A DNA stretch of 64,000 nucleotides from assembly GCF_029968095.1 (NCBI RefSeq), contig NZ_JASCIR010000011.1, forward strand, positions 124,001 to 188,000. The letters are read 5' to 3'. The notes below the pieces were generated by a model. It did not search any database. It was not told the origin of the DNA and saw only the letters and a list, made by a program, of their open reading frames with translations. Positions 7,746-15,901 of this stretch are shown here, in pieces; the stretch's first letter is position 1; the number at the start of each line of letters is the position of its first letter. This stretch comes from Streptomyces solicavernae (lineage in GTDB: Bacteria; Actinomycetota; Actinomycetes; Streptomycetales; Streptomycetaceae). Position numbers and translations under genes: made by a program.

Positions 7746-9167
7746 ATGACACAGCCGCCGACGACCCAGCGAGAACCGGACACCGGACCGGAAACCCAGC
7801 AGGCCCATGCCGACCAGGTGTTCCGGATCGAGACACACGGCATCGAGCCGATCCCCGAGGCCGAGCGCCACGGCAGCGCCAAGGACCTGTTCTGGCTCTG
7901 GTTCGGCTCCAACCTCACCTTCACGTACGTGATCAACGGCGCCCTCGCCGTCGCCTTCGGGCTCACCTTCTGGCAGGCCGTCGCCGTGATCGCCGTCGGC
8001 GGCCTCGCCTTCTTCGTCATCAGCGCGGCGGGCTACAGCGGCGTCCGCACCGGCACCGCCACCCTCGTCATCTCCCGCGCCGCGTTCGGCGTCCGCGGCA
8101 ACTGGCCCGCGGGACTGCTGAACTGGGTCGTCTCGATCGGCTACACCGTCGTCAACACCGTGGTCGGCGCCCTCGCCCTCGAAGCGTTCTGCGCCCACCT
8201 CGGCTGGACCGGTGCCCCGGCCCGCGCCTTCGCCCTGGCCGTGACCATGGCGCTGACCTTCGCCGTCGCGCTCTGGGGCCACGCCACCGTGCAGTTCGCC
8301 GAGCGCTGGATGGCGTACGTCCTCGCCGCCGGCTTCGCCACGCTCCTCGTCCTGCTGCTTCCCGGCACGGACACCGCGGCGAGCGGGCCCGCGCCCGGCG
8401 CCGCCGGGTGGAGCCTCGCCTTCGTCGTCGCGCTCGCCGGGCCCTTCTCGTACCTGCCGATGCCCGCCGACTACACCCGCTACCTGCCCGCCCGCACCTC
8501 GCTGCGCTCGCTCACCTGGGCCGGTGCGCTCGGCGGCTTCACCTCGTCCGTGGCGCTCGGCGCGGCCGGCGCGGCGGCCGCCACCCAGGCCGACCTCACC
8601 GACGCCGTGGCCGGTACGGAGAGCCTGCTGCCCGGCTGGTTCAAGCCGCTGTTCCTCGCCCTGGTCCTTGGCGGCTGCGTCACCAACTCGATCATCACGC
8701 TGTACTCGTCGAGCCTGAACCTGCAGGTCCTCGGCATCCCCTGGAGCCGCGCGAAGACCATCGTCATCAGCGCGGCCGTCACCGCGGCGGGCTGCCTCTA
8801 CGCGCTCTTCCTCACCGACTTCACCACCGCCCTGCTGTCCTTCCTGTCCCTCCTCGTGATCGTGTTCGCGCCCTGGGGCGGCGTCTTCCTCGCCGACATG
8901 CTGCTGCGCCGCTGCCGGTACGACACCGCCGCGCTGCACTCCGGAGCCGCGGGCGCGTACTGGTACCGCGGCGGCTACCACCCGGCCGGCGTCGCCGCCC
9001 TCCTCACCGGCATCGTGTTCGCCGCGCTGACCTGCGACTCGGAGCTGTGGACCGGCCCCCTGGTCGCCCCTCTCGGCGGCGCCGACCTGAGCCTCGCCTC
9101 GTCCCTCGTGGCCGCCCTCGTCCACTGGGCCCTCGCCGCACGTACGGTCACCCCGGCGACGGACTGA
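7746..9167 (+). CDS. NCS1 family nucleobase/hydantoin-type cation symporter
   Basis: 473-aa membrane transporter of the purine-cytosine permease family (PF02133). The N-terminal soluble segment ends at FRIETHGIEPIPEAERHGS, followed by about 12 hydrophobic helices beginning at LFWLWFGSNLTFTYVINGA (about residue 55). The conserved PADYTRYLP motif lies near residue 240. Substrates of the family are nucleobases, hydantoins, allantoin or pyridoxine; the one here is not known. ATG 7746 follows GGAG. The amidohydrolase gene starts 120 bp downstream, so transport and hydrolysis of a cyclic amide is the likely joint role. Confidence 0.9.
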   Translation: MTQPPTTQREPDTGPETQQAHADQVFRIETHGIEPIPEAERHGSAKDLFWLWFGSNLTFTYVINGALAVAFGLTFWQAVAVIAVGGLAFFVISAAGYSGVRTGTATLVISRAAFGVRGNWPAGLLNWVVSIGYTVVNTVVGALALEAFCAHLGWTGAPARAFALAVTMALTFAVALWGHATVQFAERWMAYVLAAGFATLLVLLLPGTDTAASGPAPGAAGWSLAFVVALAGPFSYLPMPADYTRYLPARTSLRSLTWAGALGGFTSSVALGAAGAAAATQADLTDAVAGTESLLPGWFKPLFLALVLGGCVTNSIITLYSSSLNLQVLGIPWSRAKTIVISAAVTAAGCLYALFLTDFTTALLSFLSLLVIVFAPWGGVFLADMLLRRCRYDTAALHSGAAGAYWYRGGYHPAGVAALLTGIVFAALTCDSELWTGPLVAPLGGADLSLASSLVAALVHWALAARTVTPATD

Positions 9168-9188
9168 AAGAGCCCGCCTTCACCGGTC

Positions 9189-9264
9189 ACACACCACCTT
9201 CAGTACCGCAGCAACACCCCACGCACCACCTTCAGCACCCCACGTACCACCTTCAACACCCCAC
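9189..9264. repeat. Three imperfect tandem repeats in the permease-amidohydrolase gap
   Basis: The phrase ACCACCTTCAGCACCCCACG and variants recur three times (first copy with an insertion). No hairpin, promoter or reading frame was seen in it. Confidence 0.75.
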
Positions 9265-9287
9265 ACTGCACCAGGAGTTGACCGCAC

Positions 9288-10970
9288 ATGCCCCCGCACG
9301 GCCACGCCGCCACCGGAGCCGTCCCCGCCCCCGCCCCCGCCGACCTCGTCCTGCGCGGCGCCCGCATCCACACCGTCGACCCGGACCTGCCCGAGGCGCA
9401 GGCCATGGCCGTGACCGGCGGCCGGATCGTCTGGCTCGGCGACGGCGCGGACGCGGCGGAGTGGACCGGGCCGGACACCCGGATCCTCGACGCGGGCGGC
9501 AGGCTGGTCCTGCCCGGCTTCATCGACGCCCACAACCACGTCCGCCTCGGCTCCGACGACGCCAGCGCCCAACTCGCCGGAGCCACCACGCTCGCCGAGG
9601 TGCACGAGCGCATCCGGGACTGGCGCGCGGCGAACCCGACGGCCGAGTGGATCGAGGGCGAGGCGTTCGACTACGCGGCGCTCGGCGGCGGACGCCTGCC
9701 CACCGCCGCCGACCTGGACCCGGTCACCGGCAGCGTCCCCGCCTTCGTCCTCTCCTACGACGTCCACACCGCCTGGCTCAACACCGCCGCCCTGCACCGC
9801 CTCGGCATCGGCCGGGACCGTACGGACCTGCCGTTCGGCACGGCGCACACGGACCCGGAGACCGGCGAACCCACCGGCCTGGTCAAGGACTTCGCCGTCA
9901 AGGGCCTGTCCCGCGACGGCCACCGGGCGCTCCAGGACCTCGGCGTGCCGTGGGCCTCCGCCGAGCGCCAGTACCGGCGCCTCGCCAAGTCCCTGGACGA
10001 CGCGATCGGTTACGGCATCACGACCGTGGTCGAACCGCAGAACTCCCTCGACGACCTGGCCCTCTTCGAGCGCGCCCGCAGCGCGGGCCGCCTCGCCTCG
10101 CGCCTGGTCGCCGCCCTGTTCCACCCGCGCGGCACGAGCGACGCCGACCTGGACGACTTCGCCGCGGCGGCCCGGCGGCACGCGGACGACCGGCTGCGGG
10201 TCGGGCCCCTGAAGCTGTACATCGACGACGTGGTGGAGCCGCAGACCGCGGCACTCCTCGAACCGTACGCGGGCTGCCGGCACCACCGCGGGGACACGTA
10301 CTACCCGCCCGAGGAGTTCGCCGAGCTGCTCACCAAGCTCGACGCGCGCGGCTTCCAGTGCTTCGTGCACGCCACCGGCGACCGGGGCATCCGCGTGGCC
10401 CTCGACGCGTTCGAGCACGCCCGCCGGGTCAACGGGCCGCGCGACGCCCGCCACCAGATCGTCCACGTGGAGTGCCTCGACCCGGCGGACACGGCCCGCT
10501 TCGCGGAGCTCGGCGTGGTTGCCTGCATGCAGCCCCGGCACTGCGCCCCGGACGTGGCCGGACCCGGCAAGGACTGGGCGGACAACGTCGGCCCAGAGCG
10601 GTGGGCGAAGGCCTGGCCGATGCGCAGCCTGCACGAGACGGGCGCCCGGCTGGCGTTCTCCAGCGACTGGAATGTGGCCGAGATGGACCCCATGACCGGC
10701 ATCTACACCGCGGTCACCCGCCGCCCTCTCACCGGCGGCGAACCGTGGATGCCGGAGGAGACGGTCGACGTGGCGACAGCCGTGCACGGCTACACGATGG
10801 GCTCCGCCTACGCCAACTTCCTGGAGGACGACCGGGGTTCCCTGACCGTCGGCAAGGCGGCCGACTTCGTCATCCTGTCCCGCGACATCCTGCGCGTGCC
10901 CGCGGAGCACATTCCCGGGACGGTCGCGGAGACGGTGGTGGTGGCGGGGGAGGTTGCGCACCGGCGGTGA
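9288..10970 (+). CDS. Amidohydrolase (amidohydrolase 3 / YtcJ-like)
   Basis: 560-aa metal-dependent hydrolase. N-terminal beta-sandwich (VLRGARIHTVDPDLPEAQ), metal-binding GFIDAHNHV near residue 83, then HATGDRGIRVAL, HVECLDPADTARF and SSDWNVAEMDPM along the TIM barrel, and a C-terminal sandwich strand DFVILSRDIL. Substrates of this group are N-acyl or cyclic amides but are rarely defined. ATG 9288 follows AGGAG. It is the second gene after the NCS1 permease and is probably co-regulated by the TetR protein at 6987-7589, which would fit uptake then ring opening of a hydantoin- or nucleobase-like compound. Confidence 0.85.
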   Translation: MPPHGHAATGAVPAPAPADLVLRGARIHTVDPDLPEAQAMAVTGGRIVWLGDGADAAEWTGPDTRILDAGGRLVLPGFIDAHNHVRLGSDDASAQLAGATTLAEVHERIRDWRAANPTAEWIEGEAFDYAALGGGRLPTAADLDPVTGSVPAFVLSYDVHTAWLNTAALHRLGIGRDRTDLPFGTAHTDPETGEPTGLVKDFAVKGLSRDGHRALQDLGVPWASAERQYRRLAKSLDDAIGYGITTVVEPQNSLDDLALFERARSAGRLASRLVAALFHPRGTSDADLDDFAAAARRHADDRLRVGPLKLYIDDVVEPQTAALLEPYAGCRHHRGDTYYPPEEFAELLTKLDARGFQCFVHATGDRGIRVALDAFEHARRVNGPRDARHQIVHVECLDPADTARFAELGVVACMQPRHCAPDVAGPGKDWADNVGPERWAKAWPMRSLHETGARLAFSSDWNVAEMDPMTGIYTAVTRRPLTGGEPWMPEETVDVATAVHGYTMGSAYANFLEDDRGSLTVGKAADFVILSRDILRVPAEHIPGTVAETVVVAGEVAHRR

Positions 10971-11052
10971 GGAGGCGGTGTCGGCCGGACGAGCGCCTGG
11001 GTGACGATGTGGCCTGTCCGGCCCGCCGGCCCCTGCACGCCTCTGGCCGTAT

Positions 11053-11068
11053 TACTGACGCGTCAGTA
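11053..11068. promoter_or_regulatory. TetR-type operator before the lipase gene
   Basis: TACTGACGCGTCAGTA is a perfect 16-bp palindrome, 46 bp upstream of the lipase ATG. Its ACTGAC half-site recurs in dyads at 13310, 22324 and 22380. Confidence 0.7.
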
Positions 11069-11114
11069 CGGTGCTGCCCAACCCTCGTCCCCACAGGAGA
11101 GTTGGGAGAGCCGC

Positions 11115-12395
11115 ATGACGTCAGCGTTACGCAGGCGACCACTGGCCGCGGGTGCCGTGCTCGCGGCGGCGGTGCTCGGAATCCCCGGGTCCGCCGCCGC
11201 GCAGGGCACCACCAGGGCCCCCGACGCCACCCCGAACCCCGCCCCCCAGGCGCCCGAAACCACCCGGCACGCCACCGCGACCCCCACCCCGAGCCCCACC
11301 GAGCGCCGGACCGCCCCCGGCGACATCCTCACCTCCGAGCCGTCCTCCTTCCAGTACACGCCGGGCGTACCCACCCCCACCAAGGCCTGGAAGATCACCT
11401 ACCGTTCCACCTCCGCCGACGGCAGCCCCAACTCCGTCACCGGCACGGTGATCGTCCCCGACGACGGCAGGACCACCCCGCGCCCCCTGATCACCTATGC
11501 CGTCGGCACGGTCGGCCTCGGCGACAAGTGCGCCCCCTCCGCCGGTTTCCCGGGCGGCACGACGGCCGAGGCGCCCCTGGTCAACGCCGCTCTGGTACGC
11601 GGCTACGCCGTCGTCGTCACGGACTACGAAGGCCTCGGCACCCCCGGCGACCACACCTACATGGTCGCCGCGGCCCAGGGCAGTGCGGTCCTCGACGCGG
11701 CGCGGGCGGCCCAACGGCACCCGGAGGCCGCCAAGTTCGGCGTGAGCCCGCAGGCGCCCGTCGGCATCATGGGCTACTCGCAGGGCGGCGGCGCCAGCGC
11801 CAAAGCCGCCGAGATGGCCGCGGTCTACGCGCCCGAACTGAAGGTCAAGGGCACCGCGAGCGGCGGCGTACCGGCCGACCTCGCCAAGGTCGCCGAGTCC
11901 CTGGAGGGCGGCGACAGCGCGGGCTACCTGCTCATGTCCGCCGTCGGCCAGAACGCCGCGAAGCCCGCCCTCGACCTGGACAAGTACTTGAACGACGAGG
12001 GCCGCCAACTGGCCGAAGTCGTCCGCAACGAGTGCGTCGGCACCGTCCTGGAGGCCGGTCGCGGCAAGACGATCGACGACGTCACCACGTCCAACCCGCT
12101 GGACCGCCCGGAGTGGCAGCAGGCCATCGCCGAGCAACGCATCGGAACGGTACGGCCGTCGGCGCCGGTGTTCCTCTACCACGGGGACGCGGACGAGACG
12201 ATCCCGTACACCGTCGGGCAGCAGCTCCGCTCCGACTGGTGCGCGCGGGGCCACGCCGTGGAGTGGAAGTCCTTCCCCGGCCAGTCCCACGTGGGCACGG
12301 CGATCCAGGGCAACGGCCCGGCCCTGGAATGGCTCGGCCAACGCTTCGCGGACCAGCCGACGACGGGCAACTGCGGTACGGGAAAGGAGAGGTGA
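11115..12395 (+). CDS. Secreted lipase-like alpha/beta hydrolase
   Basis: 426-aa exported esterase/lipase of the secretory lipase (LIP, PF03583) type. The signal peptide spans about residues 1-31 (RRRPLAAGAVLAAAVLGIPG then SAAAQG), followed by a Pro/Thr-rich linker to about residue 75. Nucleophile motif GYSQGGG, acid in HGDADETIPY, and histidine in GQSHVG complete a catalytic triad. Four later cysteines may form disulphides. ATG 11115 has GGGAGAG upstream; a longer frame starting at 11001 runs through the operator and is rejected. Regulation by a TetR protein is likely from the palindrome upstream. Confidence 0.85.
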   Translation: MTSALRRRPLAAGAVLAAAVLGIPGSAAAQGTTRAPDATPNPAPQAPETTRHATATPTPSPTERRTAPGDILTSEPSSFQYTPGVPTPTKAWKITYRSTSADGSPNSVTGTVIVPDDGRTTPRPLITYAVGTVGLGDKCAPSAGFPGGTTAEAPLVNAALVRGYAVVVTDYEGLGTPGDHTYMVAAAQGSAVLDAARAAQRHPEAAKFGVSPQAPVGIMGYSQGGGASAKAAEMAAVYAPELKVKGTASGGVPADLAKVAESLEGGDSAGYLLMSAVGQNAAKPALDLDKYLNDEGRQLAEVVRNECVGTVLEAGRGKTIDDVTTSNPLDRPEWQQAIAEQRIGTVRPSAPVFLYHGDADETIPYTVGQQLRSDWCARGHAVEWKSFPGQSHVGTAIQGNGPALEWLGQRFADQPTTGNCGTGKER

Positions 12396-12519
12396 GGCCC
12401 ACCCTGCCGGAGCGGCCCGACGTCACCGGCCGCTGAGCGACGACGACGCCCGCAGCGCCACGGGCGTACGGCACAATCCCGGAAGTCGAGCCCGGTAGGG
12501 ACGGTCCCGGCCCCGCGGG

Positions 12520-12609
12520 CCGCCACCGCCCCTACCGGCCGCCACCGTCCCTACCGGCCGCCACCGCCGCCCCTACCGGCCACCACCGTCCCTACCGGCC
12601 GCCACCGCC
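12520..12609. repeat. About five tandem GGCCGCCACCGTCCCTACC-type repeats
   Basis: The period varies from 18 to 24 nt. The array covers the last six codons of the TetR gene, whose C-terminus (TGGGGR) is repeat-derived, and part of the 200-bp gap after the lipase gene, in which nothing else is seen. Confidence 0.8.
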
Positions 12610-13215
12610 CGTCAGCGCCGAGCGTTCCACGCCCAGTTCGCGGGCCAGCGCCTCGTCCGTCCACCGCAGCATCGTCGTACGGGGCAGGGAGCCCGCGTAC
12701 GCCGTCATCTGGACGGCGAGGCCGTCGAGCAGGGCGGTCAGGCGCCAGGCCGTCGACTCCGGGTCGTCGCAGTGGAACTCGCCTGCCGCCACGCCCTCCG
12801 CGATGACCTCGGCGAGGGCGGCCTTCCACTGCTGGTCCAGCTCGCGGGCCACATCGCGCAGCGCCGCATCGCGCAGCGACGCCGCCCAGCCCTCGATCCA
12901 CACCCGCCAGCCCTTGGCCTGCCCCGTCGGCGCGTACCAGCGCACCGCGGCCCGCAGCCGGCGCAGGGCGGTGGTCCGGCGGCCGAGGAGCCTGCGCAGG
13001 TGGGCTAGGTCGCCCTCGGCGGCGTAGGCGTACGCGGCGGCGACGAGCCTCTCCTTCGTCGCGAAGTGGTAGAGGACCAGCGCGTTGCTGACGGACAGCG
13101 CCGAGGCCACGTCGGCGATCCGCACCGCGCTCACGCCGCGCGTGTCGATCTGCTCGACCGCCGCGCGCAGGATCTCCTCGCGCCGCTGCTCCACGCTCAA
13201 CCGGACTCGTGCCAC
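12592..13215 (-). CDS. TetR family regulator (BetI-like C-terminal domain)
   Basis: 207-aa regulator from ATG 13215. The HTH lies at residues 10-55 (RREEILRAAVEQIDTRGVSA, then LSVSNALVLYHFATKERLV), and the C-terminal domain resembles the BetI/TetR_C_6 type (WRVWIEGWAASLRD, STAWRLTALLDGLAVQ). It is divergent from the APC permease gene, with an ACTGACTG/CAGTCAGT dyad between them. The same half-sites occur before the lipase gene and the acyl-CoA dehydrogenase operon, so I infer that it controls all of these. Its final residues come from a minisatellite. Confidence 0.85.
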   Translation of the reverse strand: MARVRLSVEQRREEILRAAVEQIDTRGVSAVRIADVASALSVSNALVLYHFATKERLVAAAYAYAAEGDLAHLRRLLGRRTTALRRLRAAVRWYAPTGQAKGWRVWIEGWAASLRDAALRDVARELDQQWKAALAEVIAEGVAAGEFHCDDPESTAWRLTALLDGLAVQMTAYAGSLPRTTMLRWTDEALARELGVERSALTGGGGR

Positions 13216-13273
13216 CCGGCAACCCTACACAGCCCCCGGCAACCCCGTGCCCGAGCCGCTGTTGCGCGATCCC

Positions 13274-13302
13274 TTGACAGCCCGCGGCCCCGGGTTCACA
13301 GT
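13274..13302 (+). promoter_or_regulatory. Possible promoter of the APC permease gene
   Basis: TTGACA (13274-13279), 17-bp spacer, CACAGT (13297-13302). The -35 is perfect and the -10 is weak. The operator dyad begins eight bases downstream, which suits repression. Confidence 0.5.
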
Positions 13303-13309
13303 CCCCTTT

Positions 13310-13331
13310 ACTGACTGTCCATTCAGTCAGT
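13310..13331. promoter_or_regulatory. TetR-type operator between the regulator and APC permease genes
   Basis: Perfect 8-bp inverted repeat ACTGACTG (13310-13317) and CAGTCAGT (13324-13331) with spacer TCCATT. The core CTGAATGGACAGTCAG on the other strand is nearly identical to the site at 22324. Confidence 0.8.
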
Positions 13332-13385
13332 CAGGTGAGTCGCGCCCGTACGAACCCCCCGTACCGCCGCCGTAGGAGTCAGCCC

Positions 13386-14948
13386 GTGACCCAAGCACCT
13401 TCCACCTCCGTGACCGGGGCGAGCCCGCCCACAGCCGAGGCCCCGGACCTCTCCTAGGGCTGGGGCGAGCAACGCGGCAGGCTCCGCAAGGACCTGCGCC
13501 GCCTGGACGTCCTGTTCTTCCTCATCTGCACACTCGTCGGCCTCGACACCATCGGCTCCGTCGCCGCCCAGGGCCCGCAGGGCCTGACGTGGATGGCGAT
13601 CCTCGCCGTCGCGTTCTTCCTCCCGTACGGCCTGCTCGTCGCCGAGCTCGGCTCCGCCTTCCCCGTCCAGGGCGGCCCCTACGTCTGGACCCGCCTCGCC
13701 TTCGGGCGGCTCACCGCAGGCGTCAACCAGATCCTGTACTGGATCTCCAACCCCGTGTGGGTGGGCGGCAGTCTGTGCATCATCGCCCTCTCCACCTGGG
13801 AGGAGTTCTTCACGCCGCTGCCCGGCCTGTGGAAGTACGCCGCCGGTCTGGTCTTCATCTGGGGCGGCGCGCTCACCGTCGTCCAGTCCGTGCGCGTCGG
13901 CAAGTGGGTGCCGATCGCGGGGGCGCTCGCGCGGATCGTGCTGCTCGGCTTCTTCCTCGTCTCCGTCGTCGTCTTCGCCCTCCAGAACGGCGTGCACACA
14001 CTGCCCGCAGGCGAGTTCACGCCCACTTACGTCGGCTTCGTCGCCCTCGTGCCCGTCCTGATCTTCAACTTCGTCGGCTTCGAACTGCCCAGCTCCGCCT
14101 CCGAGGAGATGAAGAACCCGCGCCGGGACATCCCCCTGGCCATCCTCCGCTCCGGCTTCGCCTCGCTCTTCCTGTACGGGGCGCCCATCCTCGGCATCCT
14201 CTTCGTGCTGCCCAGCGAGGACATCGGCAGCCTCGGCGGCTTCATCGACGCCTGCAAGGCCGTGTTCACCGTCTACGGGGGTTCCATCGCCGCCGACGGC
14301 ACCGTCACCCTCACCGGCGCGGGCGCCGTGCTCGGCGGCATCGCCGCCGCCGGGCTCATCGTCGGCCTGCTGACCAGCGGCGTCGCCTGGGCCATGGGTG
14401 CCCACCGCGCGCAGGCCGTCGCCTGCGCCGACGGGGCGGGACCGGCCTGGCTCGGCGTGATCTCCGAGAAGCACGGCACTCCGGTACGGGTCAACCTGCT
14501 CTCCGCCGTCCTCGCCTCGGTGCTGTTCGTCGTCGCGCTCAACCTCACCGAGGGCGACGGCGAGAAGTACTTCGCCGCCGGCCTCGGCCTGACCATCAGC
14601 ACCACCTTCATCTCGTACGTCATCACGTTCCCGAGCCTGCTGGTGCTGCGCCGCAAGTACCCGGACGTCAACCGGCCCTACAGCGTGCCGGGCGGACGGT
14701 TCGGGGTGTGGCTGGTGACGCTGCTCGCCACTGGGCTCGTCGCGTTCACCGTGGTCGTGCTGATCTGGCCGGGATTCGGCGTCGGCTGGTTCGGCACCGA
14801 CGGGTCGCCCGCGGACTCGCTGCCGGAGTCCTTCGCGGGGGAGCGGCTCGCGTACACCCTCACCCAGGTCGTCCCGCTGACCCTGTTCCTCACGGTCGGC
14901 CTGGTCTTCCACGCCCTCGGCTCGAAGACCCGCAAGAGCAGGCGGTAG
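13386..14948 (+). pseudogene. APC family amino acid permease with in-frame amber codon
   Basis: From GTG 13386 the frame encodes a soluble N-terminus, then hits TAG at 13455-13457 (context DLS-stop-GWGEQ), and resumes in the same frame with the first helix (RRLDVLFFLICTLVGLD). It continues to 14948 as an otherwise intact 12-helix APC transporter (PYVWTRLAFGRL, FNFVGFELPSSASEEM). No ATG/GTG lies between the stop and ATG 13593, so a restart would lose helix 1, which binds substrate in this family. Either a recent nonsense mutation, amber suppression or a sequence error. The shared operator suggests that it fed an amino acid to the convergent operon. Confidence 0.8.
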
Positions 14949-14958
14949 CGCATGCACG

Positions 14959-14997
14959 GATGCCCGGTACGGCCCCTCGGGAGTCGTACCGGGCATC
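14959..14997. terminator. Bidirectional terminator
   Basis: 13-bp perfect stem: GATGCCCGGTACG at 14959-14971 and its complement at 14985-14997. It lies between the convergent permease gene and the five-gene operon. Confidence 0.75.
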
Positions 14998-15025
14998 AAC
15001 TGTGACTGAACCAAAGGCAGTTGAG

Positions 15026-15901
15026 CTACACCGGCGCCTCCGCCGTACGGCCGTAGACCTGCTTGCCGAGCCACTGGCCGCCGTCGACCGTCAGGCAGTC
15101 GCCCGTCAGATACGAGGACCGCTCGCTCAGCAGGAACAGCGAGGCGTCCGCGACCTCGGCCGGGTCGGCGAAACGCCCCGCGGGAACCGTCGCGAGCACC
15201 CCGGCCCGCGCCTCGTCCGTGCCCCACAGCGCCGCGCCCGCACCCTCCGTCTCGGTGGGGCCGGGGGCGACGCAGTTGAGGCGGATCCCGTACGGCGCCA
15301 GCTCGACGGCGAGGGTGCGCGTCATGGCCAGCACGCCGGCCTTCGCCGCGGCCGAGTGCACCGTGCCCGGGTGGCCGTGCCAGGCGTACGTCGCGATCAC
15401 CGACAGCACCGAACCGCCGGTGCCCTGCGCGCGCAACTGCCGTGCCACGGCCCGGGTGCAGTAGTACGAGCCGTTGAGGACGATGTCGACGACCGCCCGC
15501 CAGCCGTTCGGGCTGAGGTCGATGCCGGGCGCGACGAAGTTGCCGGCCGCGTTGTTGACCAGGCCGTCGATCCGCCCGAACCGCTCCACGGCGGCGGCCA
15601 CCAGGTCGTCCACGGCGGCCGGATCGCGCACGTCGGCCGGCACGGCAAGCCCCTGCCCGCTGCCGCTCTTCCCGATCAGCGCGACGGTCTCGTCGAGCTT
15701 GTCCGGGGTGCGGCCCGCGACCACGACGTGCGCCCCGGCCGCCGCGAGCGCGAGGGAGATCGCCCGGCCGATGCCGCTGCCGCCCCCGGTGACGAGATAC
15801 GTACGGCCTTCGAAGCCCCAACCACGGTTTACATAGGCCGAGTTGACGGACACGACCGCATCCGGGGTCGGCTGGTCCGTGATCGCGTTCAGGTCGCTCA
15901 T
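15026..15901 (-). CDS. SDR family reductase, 2,4-dienoyl-CoA reductase-like
   Basis: 291-aa short-chain dehydrogenase. The TGGGSGIGRAISLAL cofactor motif lies near residue 32 and NNAAGNF near 113. In place of the usual YxxxK it has HSAAAK, that is Ser at the Tyr position with Lys kept, as in the 2,4-dienoyl-CoA reductase (DECR) group. This supports NADPH-dependent reduction of an unsaturated acyl-CoA rather than a classical alcohol dehydrogenase. ATG 15901 overlaps the upstream ligase stop by four bases (ATGA). It is the last gene of the operon, followed by the terminator. Confidence 0.8.
   Translation of the reverse strand: MSDLNAITDQPTPDAVVSVNSAYVNRGWGFEGRTYLVTGGGSGIGRAISLALAAAGAHVVVAGRTPDKLDETVALIGKSGSGQGLAVPADVRDPAAVDDLVAAAVERFGRIDGLVNNAAGNFVAPGIDLSPNGWRAVVDIVLNGSYYCTRAVARQLRAQGTGGSVLSVIATYAWHGHPGTVHSAAAKAGVLAMTRTLAVELAPYGIRLNCVAPGPTETEGAGAALWGTDEARAGVLATVPAGRFADPAEVADASLFLLSERSSYLTGDCLTVDGGQWLGKQVYGRTAEAPV

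Noticed and set aside
7709..12436. A 1575-codon plus-strand open frame over the permease, amidohydrolase and lipase genes
   Set aside because: Arg/Pro/His-rich nonsense composition; it is a by-product of high GC at third positions of the real genes.
15003..15030. tRNA-like string (GTGTAGCTCAACTGCC on the minus strand)
   Set aside because: No cloverleaf can be formed; it is the end of the SDR gene plus a few bases.
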